Of a stretch of DNA of 64,000 nt, positions 25,663 through 35,708 are shown in pieces (positions within the stretch are counted from its first letter, which is position 1; every line of letters starts with the position of its first letter). Both the position numbers and the translations under genes were made by a program. Location of the stretch: assembly GCF_002583555.1 (NCBI RefSeq), contig NZ_BEGX01000035.1:21181-85180 (forward strand). Direction: 5' to 3'. Origin of the DNA: Pseudonocardia sp. N23 (GTDB taxonomy: Bacteria; Actinomycetota; Actinomycetes; Mycobacteriales; Pseudonocardiaceae). The notes beneath the pieces were generated by a model. The model was given only the letters and a program-made list of their open reading frames with translations. It was not told where the DNA came from and searched no databases.

Positions 25663-26625
25663 TCAGGTCGGCGGCGGTGCCTCGACCGGCGGCCGGCGTT
25701 CGGCGGCGACGACGAGCACCACCGCGGCGACGACGATCAGCCCGCCCACGACCTGCAGCGGGCTGAACCGCTCCCCCACCACGACGACGCCCAGCAGGAC
25801 GGCGATCACGGGGTTGACGTAGGCGTAGGTCGCGACCGTCGACACCGGCAGCCGGTCGAGCGTGTAGGCGAACGCGCTGAACCCGAGGCAGGACGCGATC
25901 AGCGCCATGTAGACCCAGGCCCACCACGAGACGGCCGGCACGGAGCCGACGTCGAGCCGATCACCCTTGCCGAACCCGACCGCCAGCAGGATGACGCCGC
26001 CGATCGTCATCTGGACCGCGACGAGGGTGAGCGGGTTGGTCGGCGTGGACATCTTCGTCGCGGAGAAGGTGCCGACGGCCCAGCCGAGCCCCGCCAGGAG
26101 AACCACCCACGGCCCCCACCAGGCGTGCCCGGACACCCCGGCCGACCCCTCCGACGACCCCGCGAGCAGCAGCACCGCGAGCCCCGCGATGCCGATCGCG
26201 ACACCGAGGAACGTCGCGGGCCGGGGCCGGTCGCCGGTCGCCCTGCGCAGGAGCACGATCCACAGCGGTACCGACGCGATCAGCAGCGCCGCGAGGCCTG
26301 ACGACACGTTCTCCTGGCCGATGGTGACCAGGCCGTTCCCCCAGGCGGGCAGCAGCAGCCCGGTGAGCGCGCACGTCAGGAACTGCGCGCGGGTCAGGCG
26401 GAACGCCGAGGGCCCGCGCAGGACGAGCAGCAGCAGCGTCATCGCGATGCCGCCGACCAGGAACCGGAAACCGCCGGTCAACAGCGGCGGGACGTCGGCG
26501 ATGACGATCCGGTTGCCGAGGTAGGTCGAGCCCCACACGACGTAGACGACGACCATCGCGACCCAGGCGGCGCCGGGCCGGTCGATCCGCCTCGTACTCG
26601 CGGGATCGGCCTCGACGCTGCTCAC
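25663..26625 (-). CDS. EamA/RhaT-family exporter
   Basis: 320 residues with ten predicted membrane helices in two EamA repeats. The first repeat starts VVYVVWGSTYLGNRIVI and the second contains GLGWAVGTFSATKMS and AYVNPVIAVLLGVVVVGERF, the hallmark end of the drug/metabolite transporter superfamily. It probably exports a small metabolite or amino acid. GTG 26625 is the first start of the frame. It is divergent from the acetyltransferase gene. Confidence 0.88.
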   Translation of the reverse strand: MSSVEADPASTRRIDRPGAAWVAMVVVYVVWGSTYLGNRIVIADVPPLLTGGFRFLVGGIAMTLLLLVLRGPSAFRLTRAQFLTCALTGLLLPAWGNGLVTIGQENVSSGLAALLIASVPLWIVLLRRATGDRPRPATFLGVAIGIAGLAVLLLAGSSEGSAGVSGHAWWGPWVVLLAGLGWAVGTFSATKMSTPTNPLTLVAVQMTIGGVILLAVGFGKGDRLDVGSVPAVSWWAWVYMALIASCLGFSAFAYTLDRLPVSTVATYAYVNPVIAVLLGVVVVGERFSPLQVVGGLIVVAAVVLVVAAERRPPVEAPPPT

Positions 26626-26720
26626 CGACCGGACGTTGCCATAGCGAAGCAGCTCGGCGCGAGCGGGAGTCCGGTGACCCCGGCCTCATCGGGTACGACG
26701 GCTCTGGGTAATCATGCGCC

Positions 26721-27278
26721 ATGGCCATCGCCGCGGTCCGCCCCGCCACCCCCGACGACGTCGACGAGATCCTCCGCATCCAGGCCGTGACGTGGCGCGC
26801 GGCGTACGCGGGCCTGGTGCCCGACGAGGCGATCGCGCAGCTCGACGGCCCGGACGCCCGTCAGGCCTGGTCCGACGCGGTCGCGGCGGCGACGGCGGCG
26901 CCCGGCACGGGCCCTGCGGGCAGCGCGTTCCACGTGTTCGTCGCGAAGGAGGGCGACTGGACGGTCGGGTTCTGCGCGGCCGCCGGGCACCGCGGTGAGG
27001 GCGGCGTGCTCGCGGAGGTCAACACCCTGCTGGTCGAGCCGCGGTGGGGCCGTCGCGGACACGGCGGCAGGCTGCTCGCGCACGCGGCGAAGGCGTTGCG
27101 CGAGAGCGGCTCCGACTTCGGGCACGCGTGGGTGGCCGAGCGCGACGAGGCGACGCTGCGGTTCTACCGGACGGCCCGCTGGGAGCCCGACGGGGCGGCC
27201 CGCACGCTCGACACCGGCGACGGGGCGCTCCGCGAGGTCAGGGTGGTCGGGACGCTCGACCTGGCCCTGGACGAGTAG
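26721..27278 (+). CDS. GNAT-family acetyltransferase
   Basis: 185 residues. AAVRPATPDDVDEILRIQAVTWRAAYAGLVPDEAI is the classic GNAT N-terminus, and EVNTLLVEPRWGRRGHGGRLLAHAAKAL contains the acetyl-CoA pyrophosphate loop (R/Q-x-x-G-x-G/A). The end ATLRFYRTARWEPDG is the usual beta6-beta7 region. Substrate unknown. It ends 4 bp before the converging dapB stop. Confidence 0.88.
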   Translation: MAIAAVRPATPDDVDEILRIQAVTWRAAYAGLVPDEAIAQLDGPDARQAWSDAVAAATAAPGTGPAGSAFHVFVAKEGDWTVGFCAAAGHRGEGGVLAEVNTLLVEPRWGRRGHGGRLLAHAAKALRESGSDFGHAWVAERDEATLRFYRTARWEPDGAARTLDTGDGALREVRVVGTLDLALDE

Positions 27279-27282
27279 CGGG

Positions 27283-28050
<768 letters not shown>

Positions 28051-28067
28051 CTAGATCGTGGCGTCGG

Positions 28068-28541
28068 TCAGCCGACGAACATCCCGACGATCCACGCCGC
28101 CGTCGCGAGCAGGCCGGCCGCGAGCTCGATGAGCATGCTGAACCCGACCGCACGCAGTGCCGCCTTCGCCGACGTCCAGGCCTGGCCGCGGTCGGGCAGC
28201 CGCGCCAGCTCGGCGAGCCACACCCCGAGCACGAAGCCCAGGAACAGCCCGATCACAGGGACGACGAAGAACCCGACGACGCCCAGACCCGCACCGGCCA
28301 TCAACGTCCGGCCCGGTACCCCGGCGTCCTTGAGCTTGCGACCGGGCAGCAGGTACTTGGCGACGGTGCCGACGATCACGAGCGCGCTCGCGACCGCGAG
28401 CACCCACCAGCCGACGGCGTCGCCGCGCGGGATCGCCCAGACGGCCACGCCCGCGAGCACGACGATCAGCCCGGGCAGGACGAGCGAGACGATCCCGACC
28501 AGCCCGAGTGCGATGATCAGGCCTGCCAGCACAGCGGTCAT
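28068..28541 (-). CDS. DUF456 membrane protein
   Basis: 157 residues with about four membrane helices. It has the DUF456 pattern of two hydrophobic hairpins, with GLVGIVSLVLPGLIVVLAGV at the start and GFFVVPVIGLFLGFVLGVWLAE after a short basic loop (LLPGRKLKDAGVP). Start ATG 28541 has ribosome binding site GAGGAGG. It sits between the M16 peptidase and dapB on the same strand. No biochemical role is known for the family. Confidence 0.85.
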   Translation of the reverse strand: MTAVLAGLIIALGLVGIVSLVLPGLIVVLAGVAVWAIPRGDAVGWWVLAVASALVIVGTVAKYLLPGRKLKDAGVPGRTLMAGAGLGVVGFFVVPVIGLFLGFVLGVWLAELARLPDRGQAWTSAKAALRAVGFSMLIELAAGLLATAAWIVGMFVG

Positions 28542-28622
28542 GCGCGCCTCCTCGTGAGTGGCAGCGGGTCCCCTGCCGGGCGTGTCGGCCCGTCGAGAGG
28601 CGGGGCCGGGGCGGGTGCTCGG

Positions 28623-29963
28623 TCAGCCGGCCAGTTCCCGCAGCGCGGCGGGCAGGTCGTCGACCTCGTCATAGGGGCCGACGACGGCCGCCGTGAGGGG
28701 TTGTGCGAGCAGGTCGCGGGCGACCGCGGCGACCTCGTCGGCGGTGACGGCAGCGATGCCGTCGAGGCTCTCGGTGAGGGTGCGCTGGCGGCCGTGGTCG
28801 AGCTCGGAGCGGCCGATGCGGTTCATCCGCGACGGGGTGTCCTCGCTGCCCAGCACCAGCCCACCACGCAGGGAACCCTGCGCGCGGACCAGCTCGGCCG
28901 TGGTCAGGCCGCCCGTGGCGACGTCGGCGAGGACGTCGCGCACCACGCCCGCGACCTCACCGAGGCGCTCCGGCGCGCAGCCCGCGTAGACGGACACGCT
29001 GCCGGCGTCGGCGTAGCTCGCCGCCGACGAGTACACCGAGTATGCCAGCCCGCGCTGCTCCCGGACCTGCTGGAACAGCCGCGACGACAGTCCGCCGCCG
29101 AGCGCGGTGTTGAGCACCGCGAGGGCGCGCCTGCGCGGGTCGTGCCGGTCGACGCCGGGGACGCCGAGAAGCAGGTGCGCCTGCTCGGTGTCGTCGGAGC
29201 TCAGCACGAGCTTCTCGCGGCCACCGGCCGGACGCGCACCACCCTGGCGCGGCGGCACCGGGACGACCCCCGCAGGCGTGGTGGACGCGGCCGCCGCGAG
29301 CGCGGCCCCGGCCAGGTCGGCGAGGTGGCCGTGGTCGAGGTTGCCCGCGGCGGCGACGACCATCCGCGGGGTCGTGTACTCGCTGCGCCAGAACTCGTGC
29401 AGCGTCTCTCGGCTCATCCCCCGGATCGACTCCTCGGAGCCGACGATGGGCAGGCCGAGGGGGTGACCGGCGAAGAGGGCGTCGTCGAACAGCTCGCCCA
29501 GCAGGTCCTCGGGATCGTCGTCGCGCATCGCGATCTCCTCGAGGACCACGCCGCGTTCGAGCTCCGTGTCGGCGTGGGCGAGCCGCGCGTCGGTGACGAC
29601 GTCGGCCAGGAGGTCGATCGCGAGCGCCACGTCCGTGTCGAGGACGTGGGCGTAGTAGCAGGTGTGCTCCTTCGCGGTGAACGCGTTGAGCTCGCCGCCG
29701 ACGGCGTCGATCTCCTCCGCGATCCCCGCCGCGGTGCGCCGCTGCGTGCCCTTGAACAGCAGGTGCTCGAGGAAGTGGGCGGCACCGGCCTGCTCGGGGG
29801 TCTCGTCACGCGAGCCGATCCCGATCCAGATGCCCAGCGACACCGACCGCACCCCGGGGACCGACTCGGTGACGAGCCGGATCCCACCCGGAAGTTCCGA
29901 CCGCAAGACGCCGGGGGCGGGTGCGTCCGCACCCGCCCCCGGCGTCCGAACCGTTGTCGTCAC
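28623..29963 (-). CDS. M16-family zinc peptidase (PepR type)
   Basis: 446 residues. The inverted zinc motif HFLEH (63-67) and the downstream Glu of [13 protein letters not shown] (about 136-146) define an active M16 processing-peptidase-like enzyme; a second M16 half with [24 protein letters not shown] follows. The homologue Rv2782c also follows pnp. GTG 29963 overlaps the pnp stop by 4 nt (GTGA). Its first codons contain a perfect 19-bp inverted repeat (29907-29946); a TTG just beyond could be an alternative start. Confidence 0.9.
   Translation of the reverse strand: MTTTVRTPGAGADAPAPGVLRSELPGGIRLVTESVPGVRSVSLGIWIGIGSRDETPEQAGAAHFLEHLLFKGTQRRTAAGIAEEIDAVGGELNAFTAKEHTCYYAHVLDTDVALAIDLLADVVTDARLAHADTELERGVVLEEIAMRDDDPEDLLGELFDDALFAGHPLGLPIVGSEESIRGMSRETLHEFWRSEYTTPRMVVAAAGNLDHGHLADLAGAALAAAASTTPAGVVPVPPRQGGARPAGGREKLVLSSDDTEQAHLLLGVPGVDRHDPRRRALAVLNTALGGGLSSRLFQQVREQRGLAYSVYSSAASYADAGSVSVYAGCAPERLGEVAGVVRDVLADVATGGLTTAELVRAQGSLRGGLVLGSEDTPSRMNRIGRSELDHGRQRTLTESLDGIAAVTADEVAAVARDLLAQPLTAAVVGPYDEVDDLPAALRELAG
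29907..29946 (-). terminator. 19-bp perfect hairpin after pnp, inside the next gene
   Basis: Arms 29907-29925 and 29928-29946 are perfect reverse complements separated by only two bases. The centre is GGGTGCG-TC-CGCACCC. It begins 14 nt 3' of the pnp stop on the transcribed strand and encodes residues about 6-19 of the M16 peptidase. It could attenuate or process the pnp-peptidase mRNA. Confidence 0.7.
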
Positions 29964-32203
29964 TCGGCCTCGGCGGCCGCGGCGACGGGCTCGCCCTCGG
30001 CGGGGGCGTCCGTGGCCGGGGCCGCGTCGTCTCCCACCGGGACCAGGCTGATCTTGCCGCGGTTGTCGATGTCGGTGACCTCGACGCGCAGCTTGTCGCC
30101 CACCTTGCAGACGTCCTCGACCTTGCCGATGCGCTTGCCGTTGCCCAGCTTCGAGATGTGGACGAGACCGTCCTTGCCGGGGACCAGCGAGACGAAGGCG
30201 CCGAAGGCGGCGGTCTTGACGACCGTGCCCAGGAACCGCTCGCCGATCTTCGGCAGCTGGGGGTTGGCGATGGCGTTGATCATGCCGATCGCGGCCTCGG
30301 CCGAGTCGCCGTCGGACGCGCCGACGTAGATCGTGCCGTCGTCCTCGATCGAGATGTCGGCACCGGTCTGCTCGGTGATCGAGTTGATCATCTTGCCCTT
30401 CGGGCCGATGACCTCGCCGATCTTGTCGACCGGGACCTTGATGGCCACGACGCGCGGGGCGAAGCGGCTCATCTCGTCGGGGCCGTCGATGGCCTCGTCG
30501 AGCACCTCGAGGATCGTGAGCCGCGCGTCGCGCGCCTGGCCCAGCGCCGCCGCGAGCACCTCGGACGGGATGCCGTCGAGCTTGGTGTCGAGCTGCAGGG
30601 CGGTGACGAACTCCGCCGTGCCGGCGACCTTGAAGTCCATGTCACCGAACGCATCCTCGGCGCCGAGGATGTCGGTCAGTGCCACGTAGCGCGTGGTGCC
30701 GTCGACCTCGTCGGACACCAGGCCCATCGCGATGCCCGCGACCGGCGCCTTGAGCGGCACACCGGCGTTGAGCAGCGACATCGTCGAGGCACAGACCGAG
30801 CCCATCGACGTGGAGCCGTTGGAGCCCAGCGCCTCCGACACCTGCCGGATCGCGTACGGGAACTCCTCGCGCGTCGGCAGCACGGGCAGCAGCGCCCGCT
30901 CCGCCAGCGCGCCGTGGCCGATCTCGCGACGCTTCGGCGAGCCGACGCGACCGGTCTCACCGGTCGAGTACGGCGGGAAGTTGTAGTGGTGCAGGTAGCG
31001 CTTGTGCGTCTCGGGGCCGAGCGCGTCGATCTGCTGCTCCATTCGCAGCATGTTCAGCGTGGTGACACCCATGATCTGGGTCTCGCCGCGCTCGAACAGC
31101 GCCGAGCCGTGGGCCCGCGGGACGACCTCGACCTCGGCCGAGAGCGGCCGGATGTCGGTGAGCCCACGGCCGTCGATCCGGACCTGGTCGGTGAGGATGC
31201 GGCGACGGACGAGCTTCTTGTTCAGCGACCGGAAAGCGGCGCCGATCTCCTTCTCGCGGCCCTCGAACTTCTCCGCGAGCAAGGCCAGCACACCGGCCTT
31301 GATCTCGTCGATCCGCGACTCCCGCTCCTGCTTGCCCGCGATGGTGAGCGCGGTGGCGAGGTCGGAGCCCGCGGCGGCCTCGACGGCGTCGAACGCGTCG
31401 GGCTGGTAGGCCGGGAACGTGGTGAACGAGCCGGTCGGCTTGGCCGCCACGTCGGCGAGCTGCTGCTGGGCGACGCAGAGGCTGCGGATGAACGGCTTGG
31501 CCGCCTCCAGGCCCGCTGCGACGACCTGCTCGGTCGGCGCCTGGGCGCCGGCCGCGACGAGGTTGTTCGTCTCGGTCGTGGCCTCCGCCTCGACCATCAT
31601 GATCGCGACGTCGTCACCGACGATGCGGCCCGCGACGACCATGTCGAACACGGCACGCTGCAGGTCCTCGTACTGCGGGAACGCGATCCACTGACCGTCG
31701 ATCAGCGCGACGCGGACGGCGCCGATCGGGCCCGAGAACGGCAGCCCGGCGAGCTGGGTCGACGCCGACGCGGCGTTGATCGCCAGCGCGTCGTACGGGT
31801 CGCGCGGGTCGAGCGACATCACCGTCACGACGACCTGGATCTCGTTGCGCAGGCCGTCGACGAACGACGGGCGCAGCGGCCGGTCGATCAGGCGGCACGT
31901 GAGGATCGCGTCGGTGCCCGGGCGGCCCTCACGGCGGAAGAACGAGCCCGGGATCTTGCCGATCGCGTACATGCGCTCTTCGACGTCGACCGTCAGCGGG
32001 AAGAAGTCGAAGTGGTCCTTCGGCTGCTTCGAGGCCGTGGTGGCCGAGAGCAGCATGGTGTCGTCGTCGAGGTAGGCGACGACGGAGCCGGCGGCCTGCC
32101 GGGCGAGCCGGCCCGACTCGAACCGGATGGTGCGGGTCCCGAAGGACCCGTTGTCGATGACGGCCGTGGTCTCGTGGATGTCATCGATGATGGGATCGGT
32201 CAT
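29960..32203 (-). CDS. pnp: polyribonucleotide nucleotidyltransferase (PNPase)
   Basis: 747 residues with two RNase PH-like cores, a KH domain ([21 protein letters not shown], near 590) and an S1 domain ([17 protein letters not shown]...GLVHISKL) with an Ala/acidic tail. Motifs of the active second core include [14 protein letters not shown] and [16 protein letters not shown] [12 protein letters not shown]. It degrades RNA 3'-5' phosphorolytically and makes polynucleotide tails. ATG 32203 is preceded by GGAGACACC. It lies downstream of rpsO, with three tandem hairpins between. Confidence 0.96.
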   Translation of the reverse strand: MTDPIIDDIHETTAVIDNGSFGTRTIRFESGRLARQAAGSVVAYLDDDTMLLSATTASKQPKDHFDFFPLTVDVEERMYAIGKIPGSFFRREGRPGTDAILTCRLIDRPLRPSFVDGLRNEIQVVVTVMSLDPRDPYDALAINAASASTQLAGLPFSGPIGAVRVALIDGQWIAFPQYEDLQRAVFDMVVAGRIVGDDVAIMMVEAEATTETNNLVAAGAQAPTEQVVAAGLEAAKPFIRSLCVAQQQLADVAAKPTGSFTTFPAYQPDAFDAVEAAAGSDLATALTIAGKQERESRIDEIKAGVLALLAEKFEGREKEIGAAFRSLNKKLVRRRILTDQVRIDGRGLTDIRPLSAEVEVVPRAHGSALFERGETQIMGVTTLNMLRMEQQIDALGPETHKRYLHHYNFPPYSTGETGRVGSPKRREIGHGALAERALLPVLPTREEFPYAIRQVSEALGSNGSTSMGSVCASTMSLLNAGVPLKAPVAGIAMGLVSDEVDGTTRYVALTDILGAEDAFGDMDFKVAGTAEFVTALQLDTKLDGIPSEVLAAALGQARDARLTILEVLDEAIDGPDEMSRFAPRVVAIKVPVDKIGEVIGPKGKMINSITEQTGADISIEDDGTIYVGASDGDSAEAAIGMINAIANPQLPKIGERFLGTVVKTAAFGAFVSLVPGKDGLVHISKLGNGKRIGKVEDVCKVGDKLRVEVTDIDNRGKISLVPVGDDAAPATDAPAEGEPVAAAAEAE

Positions 32204-32541
32204 GAAGTGAGGTGTCTCCTCGTGGAAGGCACCGTGGCCACCACGACGCGGGCGATCCTCGGCTGAGCCGGTCTTCGATCGAAGCCCTCGGGCGACCCCT
32301 CCCCATGGAGCGGGCGGGCCCGGGAGCCACTACCGAGGACCGGCGGATGCGTCCTGGGTGCGATGGCGCGGTGCGTGTCGGCTGCGCGGTCGCGCAGCGA
32401 GTTCAGTTGTCAGGATGGCCCTGCCGGGTCGCCCCGGCGAAGGATGGCCCTGCCGGGTCGCCCCGGCGAAGGATGGCCCTGCCGGGTCGCCCCGGCGAGC
32501 CGCGCCGCCCGGGACCTGTCCGGCCCCGGGGCGGCGGGAGG
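32204..32541. other. rpsO-pnp intergenic region
   Basis: 338 bp without a gene. It holds the three 29-bp hairpin repeats (32412-32498). The rest, nearer pnp, is GC-rich leader with a ribosome binding site GGAGACACC just before pnp. In several bacteria the equivalent spacer is an RNase III/PNPase processing site. Confidence 0.6.
32412..32498. repeat. three tandem 29-bp units, each a perfect hairpin
   Basis: Identical units start at 32412, 32441 and 32470. Each contains GCCGGG-TCGC-CCCGGC, a perfect 6-bp stem with a 4-nt loop, so the rpsO-pnp transcript would carry three identical hairpins in series. No base differs between the three copies. Confidence 0.95.
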
Positions 32542-32811
32542 TCAGCGGCGCAGACCCAGGCGCTCGATGAGCGACCGGTACCGGGCGACGTCGACCGACG
32601 CCAGGTACTTCAGCAGCCGGCGACGGCGGCCGACCATGAGCAGCAGGCCGCGACGCGAGTGGTGGTCGTGCTTGTGCATCTTGAGGTGCTCGGTCAGGTC
32701 GCTGATCCGCTTGGTCAGCAGCGCGACCTGCGCCTCGGGCGAGCCGGTGTCACCCTCGTGCACGCCGTAGGCGTCGAGGATGATCTTCTTGTCTGCAGCG
32801 GCGAGAGCCAC
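32542..32811 (-). CDS. rpsO: 30S ribosomal protein S15
   Basis: 89 residues, standard length. [36 protein letters not shown] and RRRRLLKYL are the canonical S15 segments that bind 16S rRNA and act early in 30S assembly. GTG 32811 follows ribosome binding site GAGGAG. It is the first gene of the rpsO-pnp unit. Confidence 0.97.
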   Translation of the reverse strand: MALAAADKKIILDAYGVHEGDTGSPEAQVALLTKRISDLTEHLKMHKHDHHSRRGLLLMVGRRRRLLKYLASVDVARYRSLIERLGLRR

Positions 32812-32999
32812 GGGTGGTACTCCTCATTGGTCTGTCCGTGAGGGTGCTCGCCCGGTCGGAGACGACCGGCGGCGGGGAGGTCCGGGTCGGCCGCCACGAA
32901 CCACAGCCGTACCCGACGAGCAAGGCTACCAGTGCGTACCCCGCTGTCGCCTCCGGCCCCGCCCCGACGGCCGGCGGCCACCGGGAACGTGAGTGCTGG

Positions 33000-33785
33000 T
33001 CAGCGGGCCTGCACCGCCGCGATCCGCAGCACGTCGGCCAGCTCCGGGAACGCCGGCTCGAGCAGCGCCGCGGCCGCGACGAGCCGGGCCGCCCCGGTCA
33101 CGGCGCGCAGGGCGTCGGCCGCGACGTGACGCGGCCCGCCGGGACCGCGGACCCCGGCGCCGGGCCGGACCTCCACGACGTCCTCCAGGAACAGGTCCTC
33201 CGGCTCCGTCCGCAACGGGATGACCCGGCCGCCGACGTCGTCGACCGGCCGGGCCCGGACCCCACCGGTCCGGCGCACGCCGATCCGGCCCGCACCGGCA
33301 CCACACGCCCCGGCCGCATCCGGACCCGCGCCCGCGCCGCTGTGACCAGGACCAGGACCAGGACCAGGACCAGGACCCACGGTCGCCGGGACCAGGGCGG
33401 GTGCCGCCCACGCCGGCCGCGCCGCCCCGACGTCGGCGAGCAGCGCGTCGACGACGACCGCCGACGGCGGCGACGCGGGCAGCCGGGAGTCGAGCAGCAT
33501 CAGCCTGCCGAGGACCGCCGGGTCGCCGATCTTGACCCGACGTCCGCTGACCAGCTGGCTCAGCATCGCGGGGCTCAGGCCGAGCGCGTGGGCGAGCCGG
33601 CCCTGCGTGATGCCCAGCCCACCGGTGATCCGGCGGACCCGATCCCCCACCGGCGCCCCGTAGAGCTCGCGTTGCCGCTCGCGCGCGGCCGCGATCCGCT
33701 CGGCCTCGGCCCGGTCGGCCTGGGACCGCCCGCTCCCGGTGCGCCCGGTCCCGGTACGCCCGCTCTCGGATCGTTCGTCGGTCAT
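33000..33785 (-). CDS. XRE-family DNA-binding protein with Pro/Gly linker
   Basis: 261 residues from ATG 33785; a longer frame to 33839 is possible. The HTH (about 48-100) reads GDRVRRITGGLGITQGRLAHALGLSPAMLSQLVSGRRV. A Gly/Pro linker (about 135-160) is encoded by an in-frame hexanucleotide microsatellite. The C-terminus is helical (ADALRAVTGAARLVAAAALLEPAFPELADVLR). It lies between rpsO and ribF on the same strand. Actinobacteria often have such a regulator near ribF; targets unknown. Confidence 0.78.
   Translation of the reverse strand: MTDERSESGRTGTGRTGSGRSQADRAEAERIAAARERQRELYGAPVGDRVRRITGGLGITQGRLAHALGLSPAMLSQLVSGRRVKIGDPAVLGRLMLLDSRLPASPPSAVVVDALLADVGAARPAWAAPALVPATVGPGPGPGPGPGHSGAGAGPDAAGACGAGAGRIGVRRTGGVRARPVDDVGGRVIPLRTEPEDLFLEDVVEVRPGAGVRGPGGPRHVAADALRAVTGAARLVAAAALLEPAFPELADVLRIAAVQAR
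33344..33377. repeat. (GACCAG)n hexanucleotide microsatellite
   Basis: Five perfect GACCAG units plus a partial one. It encodes alternating Pro and Gly in the XRE protein linker. Unit changes keep frame and would only alter linker length. Confidence 0.92.
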
Positions 33786-33843
33786 GATCGGGATCGTGGC
33801 AGCGGCCGCGCTCGTCCGTGGCCGTTTCGCCGAACTCACCCGA

Positions 33844-34770
33844 TCAGGGCGCGAGCAGCTCCCGGGTGCGGGCGACGTCGCGGTGCATCTGCTCGACCAG
33901 CGCCTCGACGCCGTCGAACTTCTCCATGCCGCGCAGCCGATGGGTGAACTCGACCGACACCTCGTGGCCGTAGAAGTCCTCGTCGACGTCGAGCACGTAG
34001 GCCTCGACGGTGCGCTGCCGCCCGGAGAACGTCGGGTTGGTGCCGACGGACACCGCCGCGGGCAGCGTGCGGTCCGCGATGACGAACCGACCTGCGTAGA
34101 CGCCGTCGGCGGGCAGCGCCGTCCACGGCGGGGAGGCGACGTTCGCGGTCGGGAACCCGAGGTCGCGGCCGCGCCGGTCGCCGTGCACGACGACGCCGTC
34201 GATGCGGTGCGGGCGGCCCAGGACCGCGGTGGCGGTCTCGACGTCGCCGGCGTCGATGCAGGCCCGCACGAACGTCGACGACAGGGTCACCGAGTCGTCG
34301 CTGACCAGCCCGAGGCCCGCGACGGTGAAGCCGAAGCGGCGGCCCAGGTCGGCGAGCATCGCGACGTCGCCCTCGGCCTTGTGGCCGAACGTGAAGTTGT
34401 CGCCGACGACGACGACGGCGGCGTGCAGCCGGTCGACCAGGACCTCGTGGACGAACTCGGCGGGCGTGCGCCGCGACAGCTCCGCGGTGAAGGGCAGCAC
34501 GCAGAACGCGTCGATACCCAGCTCGGCGATGAGGTCGGCACGGCGCGCCAGGCTGGTCAGCCGGGCGGGATGGCTCCCGGGCCGGACCAGTTCCGACGGA
34601 TGCGGGTCGAAGGTGACCAGCACCGTCGGCAGGCCGCGTTCGCGGCCGAGCGCGACCGCTCGGTCGATCAGTTTCTGGTGGCCCCGGTGGACGCCGTCGA
34701 AGATGCCGATCGTCACGACACTTCGGCCCCAGCCGGTCGGCACCGCTTCCAGGCCCCGCCAGCGCTGCAC
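33844..34770 (-). CDS. ribF: bifunctional riboflavin kinase/FMN adenylyltransferase
   Basis: 308 residues. The N-terminal FAD synthetase domain starts VQRWRG and has VVTIGIFDGVHRGHQKLI, TFDPHP and GDNFTFGHKAEGD. The C-terminal flavokinase domain has GDRRGRDLGFPTANV, GVYAG and VSVGTNPTFSGRQRTVE. It converts riboflavin to FMN and FAD. GTG 34770 matches the conserved QRWRG start; TAGGCT (34778-34783) lies 7 nt upstream and its TAG is also the truB stop codon, so ribF likely has an internal leaderless promoter. Confidence 0.94.
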   Translation of the reverse strand: MQRWRGLEAVPTGWGRSVVTIGIFDGVHRGHQKLIDRAVALGRERGLPTVLVTFDPHPSELVRPGSHPARLTSLARRADLIAELGIDAFCVLPFTAELSRRTPAEFVHEVLVDRLHAAVVVVGDNFTFGHKAEGDVAMLADLGRRFGFTVAGLGLVSDDSVTLSSTFVRACIDAGDVETATAVLGRPHRIDGVVVHGDRRGRDLGFPTANVASPPWTALPADGVYAGRFVIADRTLPAAVSVGTNPTFSGRQRTVEAYVLDVDEDFYGHEVSVEFTHRLRGMEKFDGVEALVEQMHRDVARTRELLAP

Positions 34771-34780
34771 GGCCCGGAGC

Positions 34781-35683
34781 CTACGGGCCGTCCGGCGCGG
34801 GCCCGCTCCCGGCCGGTGCGAGGACGACGACGGGCCGGGCGGCACCCTCGCGTTCGGCGACGAGACCGACGGCGTGCCCGTCGGGGGCGAAGACGCCGTA
34901 GGTGCCCCCGAGCCCGGCCGCGGGCAGCGGGCGGCCGTGGGAGAGGTCGGCGGCGGTGGCCTCGTCGACGTCGCGGCGCGGGAAGGCGGTCGCGACGGCG
35001 CCGTCGAGGTCGAGGGACAGCGCCGGGTCCGACTCCAGGGTCTCGAGGGTGCGCGCGTGGTCGAGGGTGAACGGCCCGACCCTGGTGCGGCGCAACGCCG
35101 TCAGGTGCCCGCCGACACCGAGGGCGGCGCCCAGGTCGCGGGCCAGGGCGCGCACGTAGGTGCCCGAGGAACAGGCGACGGTGACGTCGAGGTCGGTGAC
35201 CGCGTCCCCGCGGCGCAGCGCGTCGAGGGTGAACTCGGAGACGGTGACGGGCCGCGCGGGCAGGACGACGTCCTCGCCGGCGCGGACGCGGGCGTAGGCG
35301 CGCTTGCCGTCGATCTTCACCGCGCTCACGGAGCTGGGGACCTGCTCGATCGCTCCGGTGAGGGCTGCGATCCCGGCACGGATCGCGTCCTCGGCGACGG
35401 CGGAGGCGTCGGCGCCGCCCGTGGGTTCGCCCTCGGCGTCGTCGGTGGTGGTGGAGCCGCCGAGGCGGACGGTGGCGGTGTAGGCCTTGGTGTCGAGCGC
35501 GAGGTGGCCGAGCAGCTTCGTGCCGCGGTCGACGCCGCAGACGAGCACACCGGTGGCCATGGGGTCGAGCGTCCCGGCGTGGCCGATCTTGCGCGTGCGC
35601 AGGATGCGGCGCAACCGGGCCACCACGTCGTGCGAGGTGAGCCCCGCGGGTTTGTCGACGATCACGAGTCCGGGAGACGGCAC
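34781..35683 (-). CDS. truB: tRNA pseudouridine(55) synthase
   Basis: 300 residues. Catalytic Asp40 lies in GHAGTLDPMATGVL, and VPSSVSAVKIDGKRAYARVRAGE and CSSGTYVRALARDLG complete the TruB family signature. It makes pseudouridine 55 in the T-loop of tRNAs. The GTG start (35683) follows GGGAA-type purines. It is the first gene of truB-ribF and lies 25 bp from the stop of a response regulator on the same strand. Confidence 0.95.
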   Translation of the reverse strand: MPSPGLVIVDKPAGLTSHDVVARLRRILRTRKIGHAGTLDPMATGVLVCGVDRGTKLLGHLALDTKAYTATVRLGGSTTTDDAEGEPTGGADASAVAEDAIRAGIAALTGAIEQVPSSVSAVKIDGKRAYARVRAGEDVVLPARPVTVSEFTLDALRRGDAVTDLDVTVACSSGTYVRALARDLGAALGVGGHLTALRRTRVGPFTLDHARTLETLESDPALSLDLDGAVATAFPRRDVDEATAADLSHGRPLPAAGLGGTYGVFAPDGHAVGLVAEREGAARPVVVLAPAGSGPAPDGP

Positions 35684-35708
35684 GGGTCGCGATCCTTCCC
35701 GGTCGGGC

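Noticed and set aside
29921..32266. A 781-codon plus-strand frame opposite pnp
   Set aside because: Shadow of pnp; no conserved domain and no start signal.
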